DNA of 64,000 nt, from positions 17,050,001 through 17,114,000 of the forward strand of contig WHVY01000001.1 of assembly GCA_022266195.1 (NCBI GenBank), in the 5' to 3' direction. Source of the stretch: Tetranychus cinnabarinus (taxonomy: Eukaryota > Arthropoda > Arachnida > Trombidiformes > Tetranychidae). The notes beneath the pieces were generated by a model, which was not told where the DNA came from, searched no databases, and saw only the letters and a list, made by a program, of their open reading frames with translations. This document shows positions 51,101-59,814 of this stretch, piece after piece. Position 1 is the stretch's first letter. Each line of letters opens with the position of its first letter. The position numbers were made by a program, and so were the translations under genes.

Positions 51101-54100
51101 GGGTTAAAGTTGAAACCAAGTTCAACATGGTTGCAATTATCTTGTAGTGACCTTGGTACTTGTAACGATGAGAAAATATTTTCTCGCCATTAGGCAATTC
51201 TGACCATTTCTCAGGTACAATCCATTCATAGGTTGAACCATCGCCAAAGAGTATATTGACACTTGCATTTGTTGGTAAAATCATTTCCGTTGAGTTGCTC
51301 GATACAGGATAAGTTAACAGTAAATCAATTGTACCTGAAACGAGAAGAAAATGACATTAAATTAGAACCAAACATATTAAAAGAATGAGAAAATATCGAA
51401 AATTTTTGATTCTAATGAAGTTCTCTGAGGATATGAACAATTTGAACTAAGACATGGCTGCTTGAGTGAATATGCTTTTCAATTTTTGGAGATTTTCTTG
51501 TTTGAAAAGTCTAATGTTTGTAATGAAATTGATTTTGGTCAATTTGGCAGTGGAAAAGTCTTGAGTTTCTCGTTCAACCTCAAGTTGATTGAAGGTAAAC
51601 TGAAAGCAAAACAATTAATATCCATAAATAAATGAAAAGCCATTAAAGTTTAACGTCGCAACAAAAGAATACAATATTAACCTTTATTCTTATGAGAATA
51701 TCCTTTACCCTTCTCATTAACTTAACCTTTCCTCTGTTGATTTTGTTTCTAAAACTTGAACCATTTCAGTTTATATTAAAAATGTAATAGCAATAAAAGC
51801 TGGCAGCAAAACAAGGAAAATAAATTTTCAGCATTTGTTTCACTTTTATTTACTAATGAAAATGTTTACCTTTCCATTGTTTTCAAGTTTATCAACTAAT
51901 TCGTTTTCATTTTCCTCCCAAAACATTTATCATGTAAAAATGGAAAAAGTAAATGCAGCTTTTCATGGAACAATTTTGCTCTTTTCACGTTTCTATCAAT
52001 TCTGGTTCAACAAAGAAAATGCAAAATGAAAGTAAGAATCAAAAGATTGTTGGACAAATGAGTTGAACTTTTAGTTGACTTCAGAAGCACTTTTAGTCCT
52101 GCGGTCAACAATCGATTTTCGCGTTTCTCAATTGTTGACCAATTGATCAAATTTATTTATTTTTCTATCAAATCTTCGATTTTCTGTCCTGTTCTGATGA
52201 TTATTGAGAATGAAAATGCCATCAAATTAAAGGTGTTTCAATGCGCTTTGTTTTATTATTTGATGACAAGTAAACAACAACAAAATAAGGTAAAGAAAAG
52301 TTGGTCGTGAGTTGAGTTTGAAAATGAAAATCGAAAAAAATTCCAAGTGAAAAGATGAAATTTATCAACCACATTTTACTCATTGACATTCTCATCCTTT
52401 TTCATCATTTCTGACTCTTTCTCTTCATTATCATTCGCTCTTTTTGATCAAAAATTTGCTTCGTCTTTGTTGCCCTTTTCATTTGGTAATGATATTCTTT
52501 GCTTTTTCGAGAGAAAAAAACTTTTTTTCTTTCAAAACTTATTAACAACAACATGATTCACATAATGATAAAGGGAAGGGAAAGAAAATGATATTCATTG
52601 ATAATTTATAAAGGGAAAATGTTCCAGAATATTGGAAAAGAAGAAAAGAAAAAATAAATTTTCAATCAATTTTCAATATTCATTATTCATGTACAACTAG
52701 TGTTTTAATATTGAAAGCAATGTAGCGATGTCAACAAGAAAATCAATCACTTTAAACCCTTTGCAAGACTCATCTCAATCATAATGGTCAAGTGTTGGAT
52801 GTGCATCTTTTCTAGGTTTACATTCAGTCGAAATAAAATTTTAAAGCTTAACTGATTAGCTTGTCAGTGAAATTTGAGTTGGAATCTGTCTCAACTCCAG
52901 CACAAAAGCAATCAGAAATTGGCTTTTCTCACAGTTTTCTGTTTTAACTCAAAGAAATTGGTTGGAAATTTATTTTAAAATGACTTATTCTTACTCTGTT
53001 TCACTTGTATAAATGATTTGACTTGCAGTTTTACACAAAGTCTACTGACTCGAGCACAAATTGAATCGCAACTTAAATAAAATGTTTATATTAACTGCAA
53101 AAGTATCAATTTTAAAAATTATTACCAAATCGTAACAATTTTTATTCAATATTTAAAGTTTTCAAATCGGTAAAAAGTAGATAAAGTTCTAGGTCTTGGT
53201 ATAAAATGAAACTTGGCTGAGATAAATAATAAGCTGTTGTATATTTGAAGTAAAACGGAAGAAAAATCAGGACGAAAATAGTCAAATATCGAAAGTTCGT
53301 ATACTGTTTTATATATTTTTGGAAATCAGCATAAAATTTTACATGAGAAAAAATTATTTAAAGTCATCTCAGAATAGGCAATTTGCTCTGTTCATTTTGA
53401 TATCCTCCTTAGCATTGAATGCAAAGTGAAACTCAAAATAAAAGATGAATTTGAACTGAGTCTTGGTTTCGATTTGAGGCAAGGTTGAGCAAAAGTTTGC
53501 TCCTAATCAAGCAGAGGTTGCCGGTTGATTGAAGTTGCAAGGTAAGGTGACTTGTGATAACTTCAATTTAAACTAAAATCAAGTCGACTGTAAACTGGTT
53601 CACTTTAGTAAAGTTGATCTGTTTAATAAACACTTTTGTCTTGGTTGCCATTAATTTGACTGCAAGACTGTTTTCAATTCAAGTGAAACATAGATTAGAT
53701 TTTCTGGATTCTCTCAAGCTAATTGCAATCCTCATGTTTCCCATGAACCAGTTAACACAAACAGACACAGTCACATGTATCACAATATCTACATGTATTT
53801 GTGTATAAAACTGAAAAAAAGACATAAAACAGTTGAGATTAAAACTGAACGCCATTAGGAATGAAAACTGTTTCTTCCCATTCCCTTGAGGTTATTATTA
53901 TTGTAATAATAATACAACATGACTTACTACTGCAACTCAACTTGTACTGAATTACGCTTTCACCTGATTCATATTATCTCACTCCATCCAGTTGAGCTTA
54001 ACTTTCATTGCTAATTGTGACTCCAGGGTTCACTTTCCTTCACCATCATCATCATCATAACAGTAACATCTTGCCTCACTTTCCCAGCCTTGCCAGTGAG

Positions 54101-57100
54101 CAAGAAAAAAAGAGTTGAAAAGGAAAAATGTTGATAAAAACTAATGAACAAGAAATATTCAGATACTCAGAAAACGTTGAACGAGAGCAAAACAGAGTTC
54201 AAATATCATCTTCATTAACATGAACATCCCAAGCGTCTACATGCATCATCTAATTGCTAACAAAAATATGTCTCATTGTAATACAATTTACCGATTCCTC
54301 ATCACCATGCAACCACAATTTAGATAACAGTTCAAAGGAAAAGCAAAAAACATTGAAAAGTGTCGATAACAATCACTCCCTGTGAACATTGAGCTCCATC
54401 TATTAGGGCGACTCTTAATTGGATGATGAATGGTAATAAAAGTGTCACAATATTGATGAGAGAAAAAGACGAAAAAATTTCATTCTTTTTCAGTCATTTT
54501 CTGATCAACATTTCGTTTGGTAAACAATCTTTCGTATTCCTTTATTCACTGGGAGTGAATGTTATTCATTTCGCATTCCCTGATCTGTTAATCCAATAAC
54601 AGTTTCACAGTTAATTGTTAAGGTGAATAGAGAATTGCTTTTACCTATTCCATTTCAACTTGAATAGATTATTCATTATCTATCTGTGTACATTCATTGA
54701 TTATCTTGGTGATGGTGATGATCACCATGATGATGATGATTTTGTTTGGGTAACCTTTTGGATTGAATAACTATGAGTGATAGATAATAGTAATAATAAC
54801 ATGAAAAGGAAGTGAATGTGTTGTAAGATTGATCAATATTGACTTTTCCAGTTTACTTTTTGCTTGTTCCTCTTTGCTTTTGTATTATATTGCATGTTTC
54901 ATGTTGGATTCTGTTGTTTTTATCAGATTTCATTCTTGGTCATTCCATGATGATAATGTTCATCATCAATCATCTTATCATTCAAACATTTTTGCTCCCC
55001 TTTTCATGACTTTTTTTTCCTGCTCTCATCATCATTGTCAACAGGTAATTATTGAAATTGAAGGTTTTCCAAAAGAGAAGCAAAAAGTAGATGGCGAACA
55101 GGGAATGATGAAAATTTGATAACTATAATGATAAACTAAATTCTCACGAAACTCATGTCAAACAGAAAACTCTCTTTTACTCTTTTTTTTCTCTCTCTCT
55201 CTTCCTTAATCATTCAACATTCGCAATCTCAAGGGAAGTCAAGTTGATTGTTATGATGGAAACGAAAAAATAGAAAAGTGATTTTCTCAAGTGAACAGTT
55301 GTAAACCTATCATGATATAATATTGATTAGTTAATATCTTTATTCATTTCTAATCAGAATGATGATCATTCTATATCTGATTGATTAAACTCAATAAGGA
55401 ACGAGAAAAAAAGTTCAATAGCAATTATCCTTATCATTAGCGATATTACTTTTAACATTATATCTGTTTCATTTGTTATCGGAAAATTCATTCCAAAGGA
55501 TAATGCCAACAAGAGACTGACCAAGAACAGAACGAATAAGGTATGACCTAAAAAGTTTTTCACCAATCAGTTTTTCAGATACTGTCCGATATTGACACCA
55601 TTGTTTACTTTTTTGTTGGACATTCATCTAACAATGTAAGCTACATTTTGATTTTGTGATCACCAAAAAATTATTAAGAATTGTTACTGTCAAAACCGAT
55701 TGTTTGAAATAAAAAGCGAAATTTATTTGGTGACAAACTTTATCGGTCATACCTTAGTAACTATCAAACTCGGATTTTCCTTTCAAGATTTCGTTTCGAA
55801 AGAAAATTTCGAATCTATTTTATCGACTTGAACTAACGACAAGATTCTGACTTAGAAGCGTTCAGTCGGACAATAGCATCCTGCAATGACTCGGTCGAGC
55901 ATGCACATGTACTATTTGTCCGAATATGTGGTTTCTCTCGTACTGAGAAGGATTTCTTTTGCAACGACAAGTCATCAGTAGGGTAAAACTATCGTATAAA
56001 TGATCGAAATTGAATCAGCTAAGGATGGGCGATTAACGATTACGCAGCTAATCGTCATTTTTGCCCATTCGGAAAAAGTCGATTATAATCGATGTTTAAT
56101 CAGACAAAGTTTGAAGCTCAAAACTTTTCAGCAATAATCTCCTTGTTTTATAAGTGGTCACTTGGTCACAAGTAGCACTGGAGTGACTTTTATTTTTGTT
56201 CTGTTTTATCAAAATCATGCCAATTTCCTTGATATTTTTAAGTAAAAATGAAATTATATGAACTCATGAAGCATAGTTCATATGCGCTTTCAGCTAATGT
56301 AAACCTTGAACGAACTAATCGATGTTTATTGCTGGCAAAATAATCCATTTGATCGACCGTCTCTTATGATTGACTCTGAAAAATTATCTTCATTTTGTGA
56401 AATTTTATCAGTTCGAGTCTCTGAGAGTGAAGATTATTTTCTAAGACAATATTTATGGAAATATTTTTCCCTCTTAGTGATTCGAAATTTCGAAAAATTC
56501 GATGGAAAATGGAATAAAATGTTTCATCGAAATTTCAACCCTCTTCAGAACATGAATAAATAAAGAAAAAATGTTTTGATCATTATTTTGTTTCCATTTC
56601 ATTGAACAAGGGATTGAATAAAGATTAAGCTTAATCTCGAAGGGAAACAAAGGGAGTTTTGAAAAATATCATTAATAGGTATTGACCATTGATTGTTTTC
56701 TGGTCAAATATGATGATCACAGTTTCATCAATCATCAAACCATTATCTTTCAATTGTTATCATCTATTCATGCACTTTTTTCCTCCATGCTCTCTATTCA
56801 TTCCCTGTAATGATATTTGTTAACAAACATTGAGTTCATCCTTTGATTTTCAATTAGCTTGGTCAAGTTTTGTCTTTATGTGTCCACCAATTGGCTTACT
56901 TTTTGAAACTAACTTTTTGTTTTGTTCGGTTGCCCTTTGCGTTTCCAAGTTCAAATAAATCAATTTTTATTGACCCATTCATTGCACTTGATCAATCCGT
57001 TCATTATTATTGATCAACTTGAGCAACACTTTAATTGCCTTTGCATTACAAATTATTGCCATTATTGATTAACTGGTTTCCATTGAAATGTCATCTCAAC

Positions 57101-59814
57101 TCAACTGAACAATTGCAAACTATTGAACCATTCAATGATTATATCTTTGTTTCAATATTTCTGTCCTTTTACTGCTTTTTGGACAATTTTTCAGTTTATT
57201 TTTTGCAACAAATTTTTTCTTTATATTTACAAATTAACTTCTAGAATTTTCACGTTTCAAACAGTTTAATGTTTGAACGAGTTTAATTGAACTGGAAATG
57301 GATTCAGAGCTTTATTGATTTGTAAATTGATTTATCTAATTGCAATGAAACTGAAATTGATTTTTGAAATCAAAGCTTTTTATTTCAAGTTGATGCTCTG
57401 GCGCCATCTACTATCGATTGTTTTAAATAGTAAATGGAAATAGCTAACAGTTGTTTAAATTTTTTGTAACCATTTTTTTAATTTTTAGTCAATTTATGCT
57501 TTTTGAGTTATGAAAATTTATCTAGTCGAATGGTGATTTATGCTATTTATTGGCCCTACTCATGTATTTAGTCACCGATATGAAATTAATGTTAAAATTC
57601 TTTGTATTTTTTTAGCGAAATTATGATCATCTTGATGGAGGGAAAATGTGCTTTAGTCAGACGACTAGTCTGATGTTAATGTGACTGCGACTTGAACTGA
57701 TCTATTTGGCTTAATATGTTGTCTAATTGGAAAAATCGTGCAATTTTTAAATTGGAATCAGGGGAAATTATTTCTCCATTCTTACCTGGAAGAAGCTGAG
57801 GTGAATTTGATGTTATTTTCCAATCGTTTGTTATTGGATATTGAACTGTAATTGTTTGTCCTGTTGCATATTTATTTTGTAAATTGGAAGCCCCAACTGT
57901 TATCCGATAAACTCCGGGACTAGTAAACTCGTGAGATTCAACAAACTTTTGTCCCAACTTGACAAAGTCCACTTTACGTTGTGTTTTATAACCATCACCG
58001 AAATCCCATGTCAACTTTACATCTGATCCACCATTGATTCGTATTGTAGCAGCTACTTTTTGTCCGACCACAGCATTGGGTGGTGAAACTCGTAAGCGTA
58101 TCTGATCGATTGGTGTTTGAACAGCTATTTTCATGTCATAGGTGAAATTTTTAACCTCACCTAACCATGGACTGGTTAGAGTAAGTTTAGCCGTGTAATT
58201 ACCGTTATCGGCGAAAAGGTGTGGTAAGTAAAATTCTGTATTTTCATAGGTGATTACACGAACCAAGAGTTTCTTTGAAGTATATGGTTTCATTGTTTCA
58301 TATCCAATGATTCTAGGTGGATCGCCTGAGTTTCCTGTTGGTGAATTTAATACCAGATCAAGGTTGGTTGTTGAGTTGGTTGATTCGGAGGCAAGTTTGG
58401 CGTCGTACAGTCGAAGTGCAATTAAGTCACCAATACGGAAATCTCGAGACTTGGATAGGTGATAATAAAAATAATTTTTGGTTACAGTGATCAATACTCG
58501 TCGAGCTATCTTGTATTCCGGGAAAATCTCAATATGAGAGCGACATTCTCCTGGCTCGCCAGTTAAACCTGGAGTTTTCTTAGGGCTTGGTTCAATACAG
58601 TTTTTGTCACGAAGGCAAAATACTTTAGGTGGAGAACATGACACCACTCCAAGGGAACAAGGCGTGTTGTTGCCACACCAAGGACGGTAAATAATCATTT
58701 CTAAATCGCCACCATTCGGTGAAATACCTTCTAAAGCTCTGATATTTGAATTACTTGAATAGGATTTAGCTGAATCGGATAGGATGTAAAGACCGTAAGG
58801 GGCTTCCTCGTATGTTGTGCTGTTTATGTCATAAATTAATGGACCCAATGGATTGAATCTGGTATCTGGATAACCCGAAATAGATTAGAAATAAAAAAAG
58901 ATTGAATAAAAGTGAAATCAAAAACTCAAAAGTAAACAATGGTTAGAATGAAATTCTTTATCTCGTAATCGCCATTTTTTTCAACTGTTATTAACTTTTT
59001 GAAACTTACCTGGTACTGTGAAATCCAAAGGCTCTGTTGAATCTCCAAAATCAATTGTTGCATTTAAATCTTGGCCAGCTAAGACAGTTACATTACATCC
59101 TGAATCTTCCTCTGGCTCAATCACTGGGAAACAATGGAATTCAATATCCACAGGTTCAATTTTGTCTACAATTTTAACCACCATAGAAGTGACCACAATC
59201 GCTCTCTCTGGCTTAGCGGGTTGACGAGCAAATAGTTTAACTTTGTAATAACCACTTCCTTGGTATGAATGAGATACTTTACGACTGCCATTCCATTCAG
59301 TTCGTGGACTCCCATCACCGAAGTCAAAACTAAACTGTACATCAACACCTGTCTTGAAGCTAACAGTCAGGTTGAGTGGTTCCTGAGTAAACCCTACACT
59401 TGGGTTAACGGTTAAGTTCAGTCCACTCACAGCGTGCAAAATTTCACCCTTATAGACTTTTAAGGTTCCCATATTGCTGGCCAGATCACACTCTTCTGCG
59501 GTCAAATTGGAAGTCGATTCAAGCAAATTGATCGTACTCTCATCACCACAAAGGCAATAAACTTGTGATACAATGGCTGCCAACGGATACTCAGCATCAG
59601 CACAAAGCGATGAACATCTTTCTGGTCTCAAGGGCTTATCTTCAGGTTCAGGCTCATAGTGTCCTGGGGTGAATTGGAAAAGTGGTAAGCTTTCGTTGGA
59701 AAAGCAGGTTCCATCGGTTAATCCATTAACAAGAATCGGAGTTAAAGCAAATAAATAAAGGAATCCGAACAATACCAGGAAACCCAGGAAAGGTTTAACA
59801 ACAATCAAATCCAT
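20903..59814 (-). CDS. PKD1-like: Polycystin-1 family protein (LOV-1/PKD1-like), complete 8-exon gene
   Basis: Joining 59814-59010, 58865-57786, 51334-50787, 46801-44062, 29998-29794, 29073-28947, 28838-27494 and 24105-20903 gives 10053 nt, an uninterrupted 3350-residue frame plus TGA. Every junction is GT/AG and the phases match (1,1,0,1,2,0,1). Domains by residue: signal peptide 1-30; WSC 35-124; PKD folds near 132-217, 524-610, 650-705 and 865-953, plus a degenerate one near 225-270; partial LDL-A-like cysteines 345-358; REJ about 956-1500; GAIN and GPS (C2068, W2078, C2083, C2095, C2097, cleavage HL|T at 2100/2101); TM1 2129-2148; PLAT 2173-2290; TM2-5 at 2335-2565; TOP domain 2657-2947; channel helices S1-S6 at 2638-3171. 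Eleven helices match the family. LRR and C-type lectin domains of vertebrate PKD1 are absent; length is close to nematode LOV-1. Family role: ciliary mechano- or chemosensory receptor-channel subunit that pairs with PKD2. Cilia expression here is inferred. Confidence 0.95.
24106..27493 (-). other. PKD1-like: Polycystin intron 7 (3.4 kb)
   Basis: Phase 1 intron interrupting the PLAT coding region. It contains an (ATC)8 microsatellite (25267-25290), purine- and pyrimidine-rich low-complexity stretches that create spurious long open frames near 25.1-25.9 kb, and one exact CTGGGAGTGA at 25666. Confidence 0.8.
25267..25290. repeat. (ATC)8 microsatellite
   Basis: Eight uninterrupted ATC units in polycystin intron 7; related imperfect triplets continue to about 25325. 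Confidence 0.9.
27494..28838 (-). CDS. PKD1-like: Polycystin-1-like exon 7: GAIN, GPS, first membrane helix, PLAT
   Basis: Residues 1836-2283 plus one base. The GAIN beta-core with many N-glycan sequons leads to a complete GPS: C2068, W2078, C2083, C2095, C2097, then HL|T at the autoproteolysis site. TM1 (ITIYLTVILTLVVYISLVVW) follows about 29 residues later. An intracellular PLAT/LH2 domain begins at YLYEITVYTGDK and includes LTYLRIWHDNSG and WFLNFIVIRDV, running on into exon 8. Donor GAAAAAG|GTAAAT, phase 1. Confidence 0.95.
28947..29073 (-). CDS. PKD1-like: Polycystin-1-like exon 6: small internal exon
   Basis: A 127-base exon, residues 1793-1835, found by eye because it is too short for a standard ORF threshold. 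The acceptor is CATTTCAG|G and the donor ATTATG|GTGAGT. Its first base completes the ATG codon begun in exon 5, and it ends in phase 0. The product begins FNGGGLSNKS and includes FPEVCSILTTKEACHG; its two cysteines may pair in the GAIN region. Confidence 0.87.
29074..29793 (-). other. PKD1-like: Polycystin intron 5 (720 bp)
   Basis: Phase 2 GT/AG intron with no recognisable content. An open frame on the plus strand at 29383-29643 has no coding signature. Confidence 0.8.
29794..29998 (-). CDS. PKD1-like: Polycystin-1-like exon 5: GAIN-proximal segment
   Basis: Residues 1725-1792 plus two bases. It follows the 14-kb intron; the acceptor is AAAATTAG|AT. The joined frame reads through EAK-DYVFDGKSS without a shift. 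The product is helix-rich (ILSERKLGEEQIKQMVG), typical of the region between REJ and the GAIN core, and ends at LSLTIE. The donor is GAAAT|GTAAGT, phase 2. It is short, and would be missed without the phase-consistent neighbours. Confidence 0.88.
34185..34490. repeat. ATCGATTA-rich block in polycystin intron 4
   Basis: Starts with AATCGATTATAAATCGA and ends near GAATCGATTATTAATCGATAG, with further ATCGAT words between. The two ends are similar, self-complementary A+T-rich words, so it may be a diverged MITE. No target duplication was identified. Confidence 0.4.
34994..35013. repeat. (TCA)n microsatellite
   Basis: About seven TCA units in polycystin intron 4; on the minus strand it produces an aspartate run in a spurious open frame. 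Confidence 0.9.
42880..42938. ncRNA. Near-perfect 24-bp hairpin (possible small-RNA precursor or mini-MITE)
   Basis: Arm 42880-42903 (CATTTAGTTTCTC...) pairs with 42915-42938 (...GAAACTAAATG) at 23 of 24 positions, around an 11-nt loop. Pairing stops outside the arms. It lies in polycystin intron 4. Stem size suits a short miRNA or siRNA precursor, but I recognise no known miRNA seed, and a tiny inverted-repeat transposon remnant is equally possible. Confidence 0.35.
44062..46801 (-). CDS. PKD1-like: Polycystin-1-like exon 4: PKD-like fold and REJ module with acidic and threonine inserts
   Basis: Residues 812-1724. The acceptor is CGCTTTAG|CC, phase 0. A PKD-like fold at 865-953 contains GGPGDYVVTV. 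The REJ (receptor for egg jelly) module follows, recognised by the SIDPDDDSNKNFNIIWYC stretch at about 1106-1123 and the NKPPTGGDCNMTSTGHYALL block at 1383-1402. A charged Lys/Glu/Asp/Gly insert at about 1132-1192 interrupts REJ, and twelve consecutive threonines lie at 1531-1542. The donor is GCAAAAG|GTAAAT, phase 1. Confidence 0.93.
47931..48131. repeat. Array of TCACTCCC(A/T)G motifs
   Basis: Six exact copies of TCACTCCC(A/T)G start at 47937, 48000, 48013, 48027, 48040 and 48109, with several one-base variants (for example TCGCTCCCTG). A longer unit is also repeated: (T/C)TACTTTGTAT or CACTTTGTAT, then CTCAAG, CTTAGCATTC or CCTAGCATTC, then CTCCCTGA, at about 47950-47997 and 48053-48092. 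It is the densest cluster of the motif found dispersed through the window. Confidence 0.8.
48400..48480. repeat. ATC/ATT imperfect triplet tract
   Basis: Degenerate (ATCATT)n sequence in polycystin intron 3, seen directly. Confidence 0.85.
48597..49055. other. Two small open frames in polycystin intron 3, coding status doubtful
   Basis: Plus strand 48597-48806 encodes 69 residues with a hydrophobic leader-like segment, then KPHICSDENCKKGK. Minus strand 49055-48846 encodes 69 residues of ordinary amino-acid composition, opening MNIDYSNAGNETLKN, with a plausible acceptor just upstream (CTCATTTAG|TT). That acceptor is phase 1, so it cannot be a cassette exon of the phase 0 polycystin intron. 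No family is recognised and no good donor was seen. Either could be a nested gene fragment or chance. Confidence 0.2.
50787..51334 (-). CDS. PKD1-like: Polycystin-1-like exon 3: PKD fold and linker
   Basis: Residues 629-811. The acceptor follows a T-rich tract ending in TTTCAG, and the frame is continuous with exon 2. A PKD-type fold has FGDGST at 658-663 and SHRYKYQGHYKI at 683-694. A less conserved linker rich in Asn, Ser and Glu follows, near 720-760, then a second beta-rich stretch. The donor is AAAAAG|GTAAAT, phase 0. Confidence 0.9.
55740..55992 (-). pseudogene. Degenerate 28S rRNA 3'-domain fragment
   Basis: Read on the minus strand, the segment contains AGTTTTACCCTACTGATGAC, CTTGTCGTTGCAA, the sarcin-ricin loop CTCAGTACGAGAG followed by AAACC instead of GAACC, and then GACTGAACGC, TTCTAAGTCAGAATC, in 28S order. 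The part between the loop and GACTGAACGC is strongly diverged. Similarity is clear for 55840-55992 and weaker beyond, to about 55740. It is too short and mutated to work in a ribosome, and it sits inside polycystin intron 2. Confidence 0.85.
56023..56300. mobile_element. Diverged MITE copy 2 (hAT-like end)
   Basis: Begins GGATGGGCGATTAACGATTA about 30 bases from the edge of the 28S fragment. It includes a hairpin ACGATTA/TAATCGT, GTCGATTATAATCGATG, and the core shared with the copy at 2138-2190 (AGCAATAAT, GCACTGGAGT). The right border is not clear. Confidence 0.5.
57786..58865 (-). CDS. PKD1-like: Polycystin-1-like exon 2: cysteine cluster and PKD fold
   Basis: Residues 269-628 plus one base, after a 144-bp intron. 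It encodes a cysteine cluster (332, 338, 345, 352, 358, 376). The spacing C345-x6-C352-x5-C358-I resembles the first half of an LDL-receptor class A repeat, but the acidic calcium-binding half is missing. A clear PKD fold is at about 524-610, with WDFGDG at 555-560 and HEFTSPGVYRITV at 580-592. Several N-glycosylation sequons fit an ectodomain. The donor is CCAG|GTAAG, phase 1. Confidence 0.93.
58866..59009 (-). other. PKD1-like: Polycystin intron 1 (144 bp)
   Basis: A short, A+T-rich GT/AG intron of phase 1. It is too small to hide a missing half PKD fold. The degenerate fold spanning exons 1 and 2 is therefore a property of the protein, not an annotation gap. Confidence 0.85.
59010..59814 (-). 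CDS. PKD1-like: Polycystin-1-like exon 1: signal peptide, WSC domain, first PKD fold
   Basis: Residues 1-268 plus one base. The ATG sits in the context CAACATGG, with an in-frame TAA 18 bases upstream. A hydrophobic leader ends near residue 30. Six cysteines (37, 67, 71, 87, 89, 109), with the CLCGDE signature, form a WSC domain as in PKD1. A PKD fold follows, with DFGDGS at 164-169 and the SHSYQGSGYYKV strand at 181-192. A second fold starts near 225 (DFGDST at 255-260) and runs into exon 2 without a clear second half. The donor is CCAG|GTAAGT; phase 1. Confidence 0.93.

Larger units (their letters stand above)
51335..57785 (-). other. PKD1-like: Polycystin intron 2 (6.45 kb) with rRNA fragment and MITE
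   Basis: Phase 1 intron. No convincing exon was found on either strand. It holds the degenerate 28S fragment (55740-55992), a diverged MITE copy (from 56023), a hairpin with 10-bp arms at 52103-52140, and copies of the C(T/A)GGGAGTGA motif at 54373 and 54549. The rest is A+T-rich and low in complexity. Confidence 0.8.

Noticed and set aside
56306..56563. 85-residue plus-strand frame after the MITE copy
   Set aside because: No domain, no splice context, A+T-driven composition.
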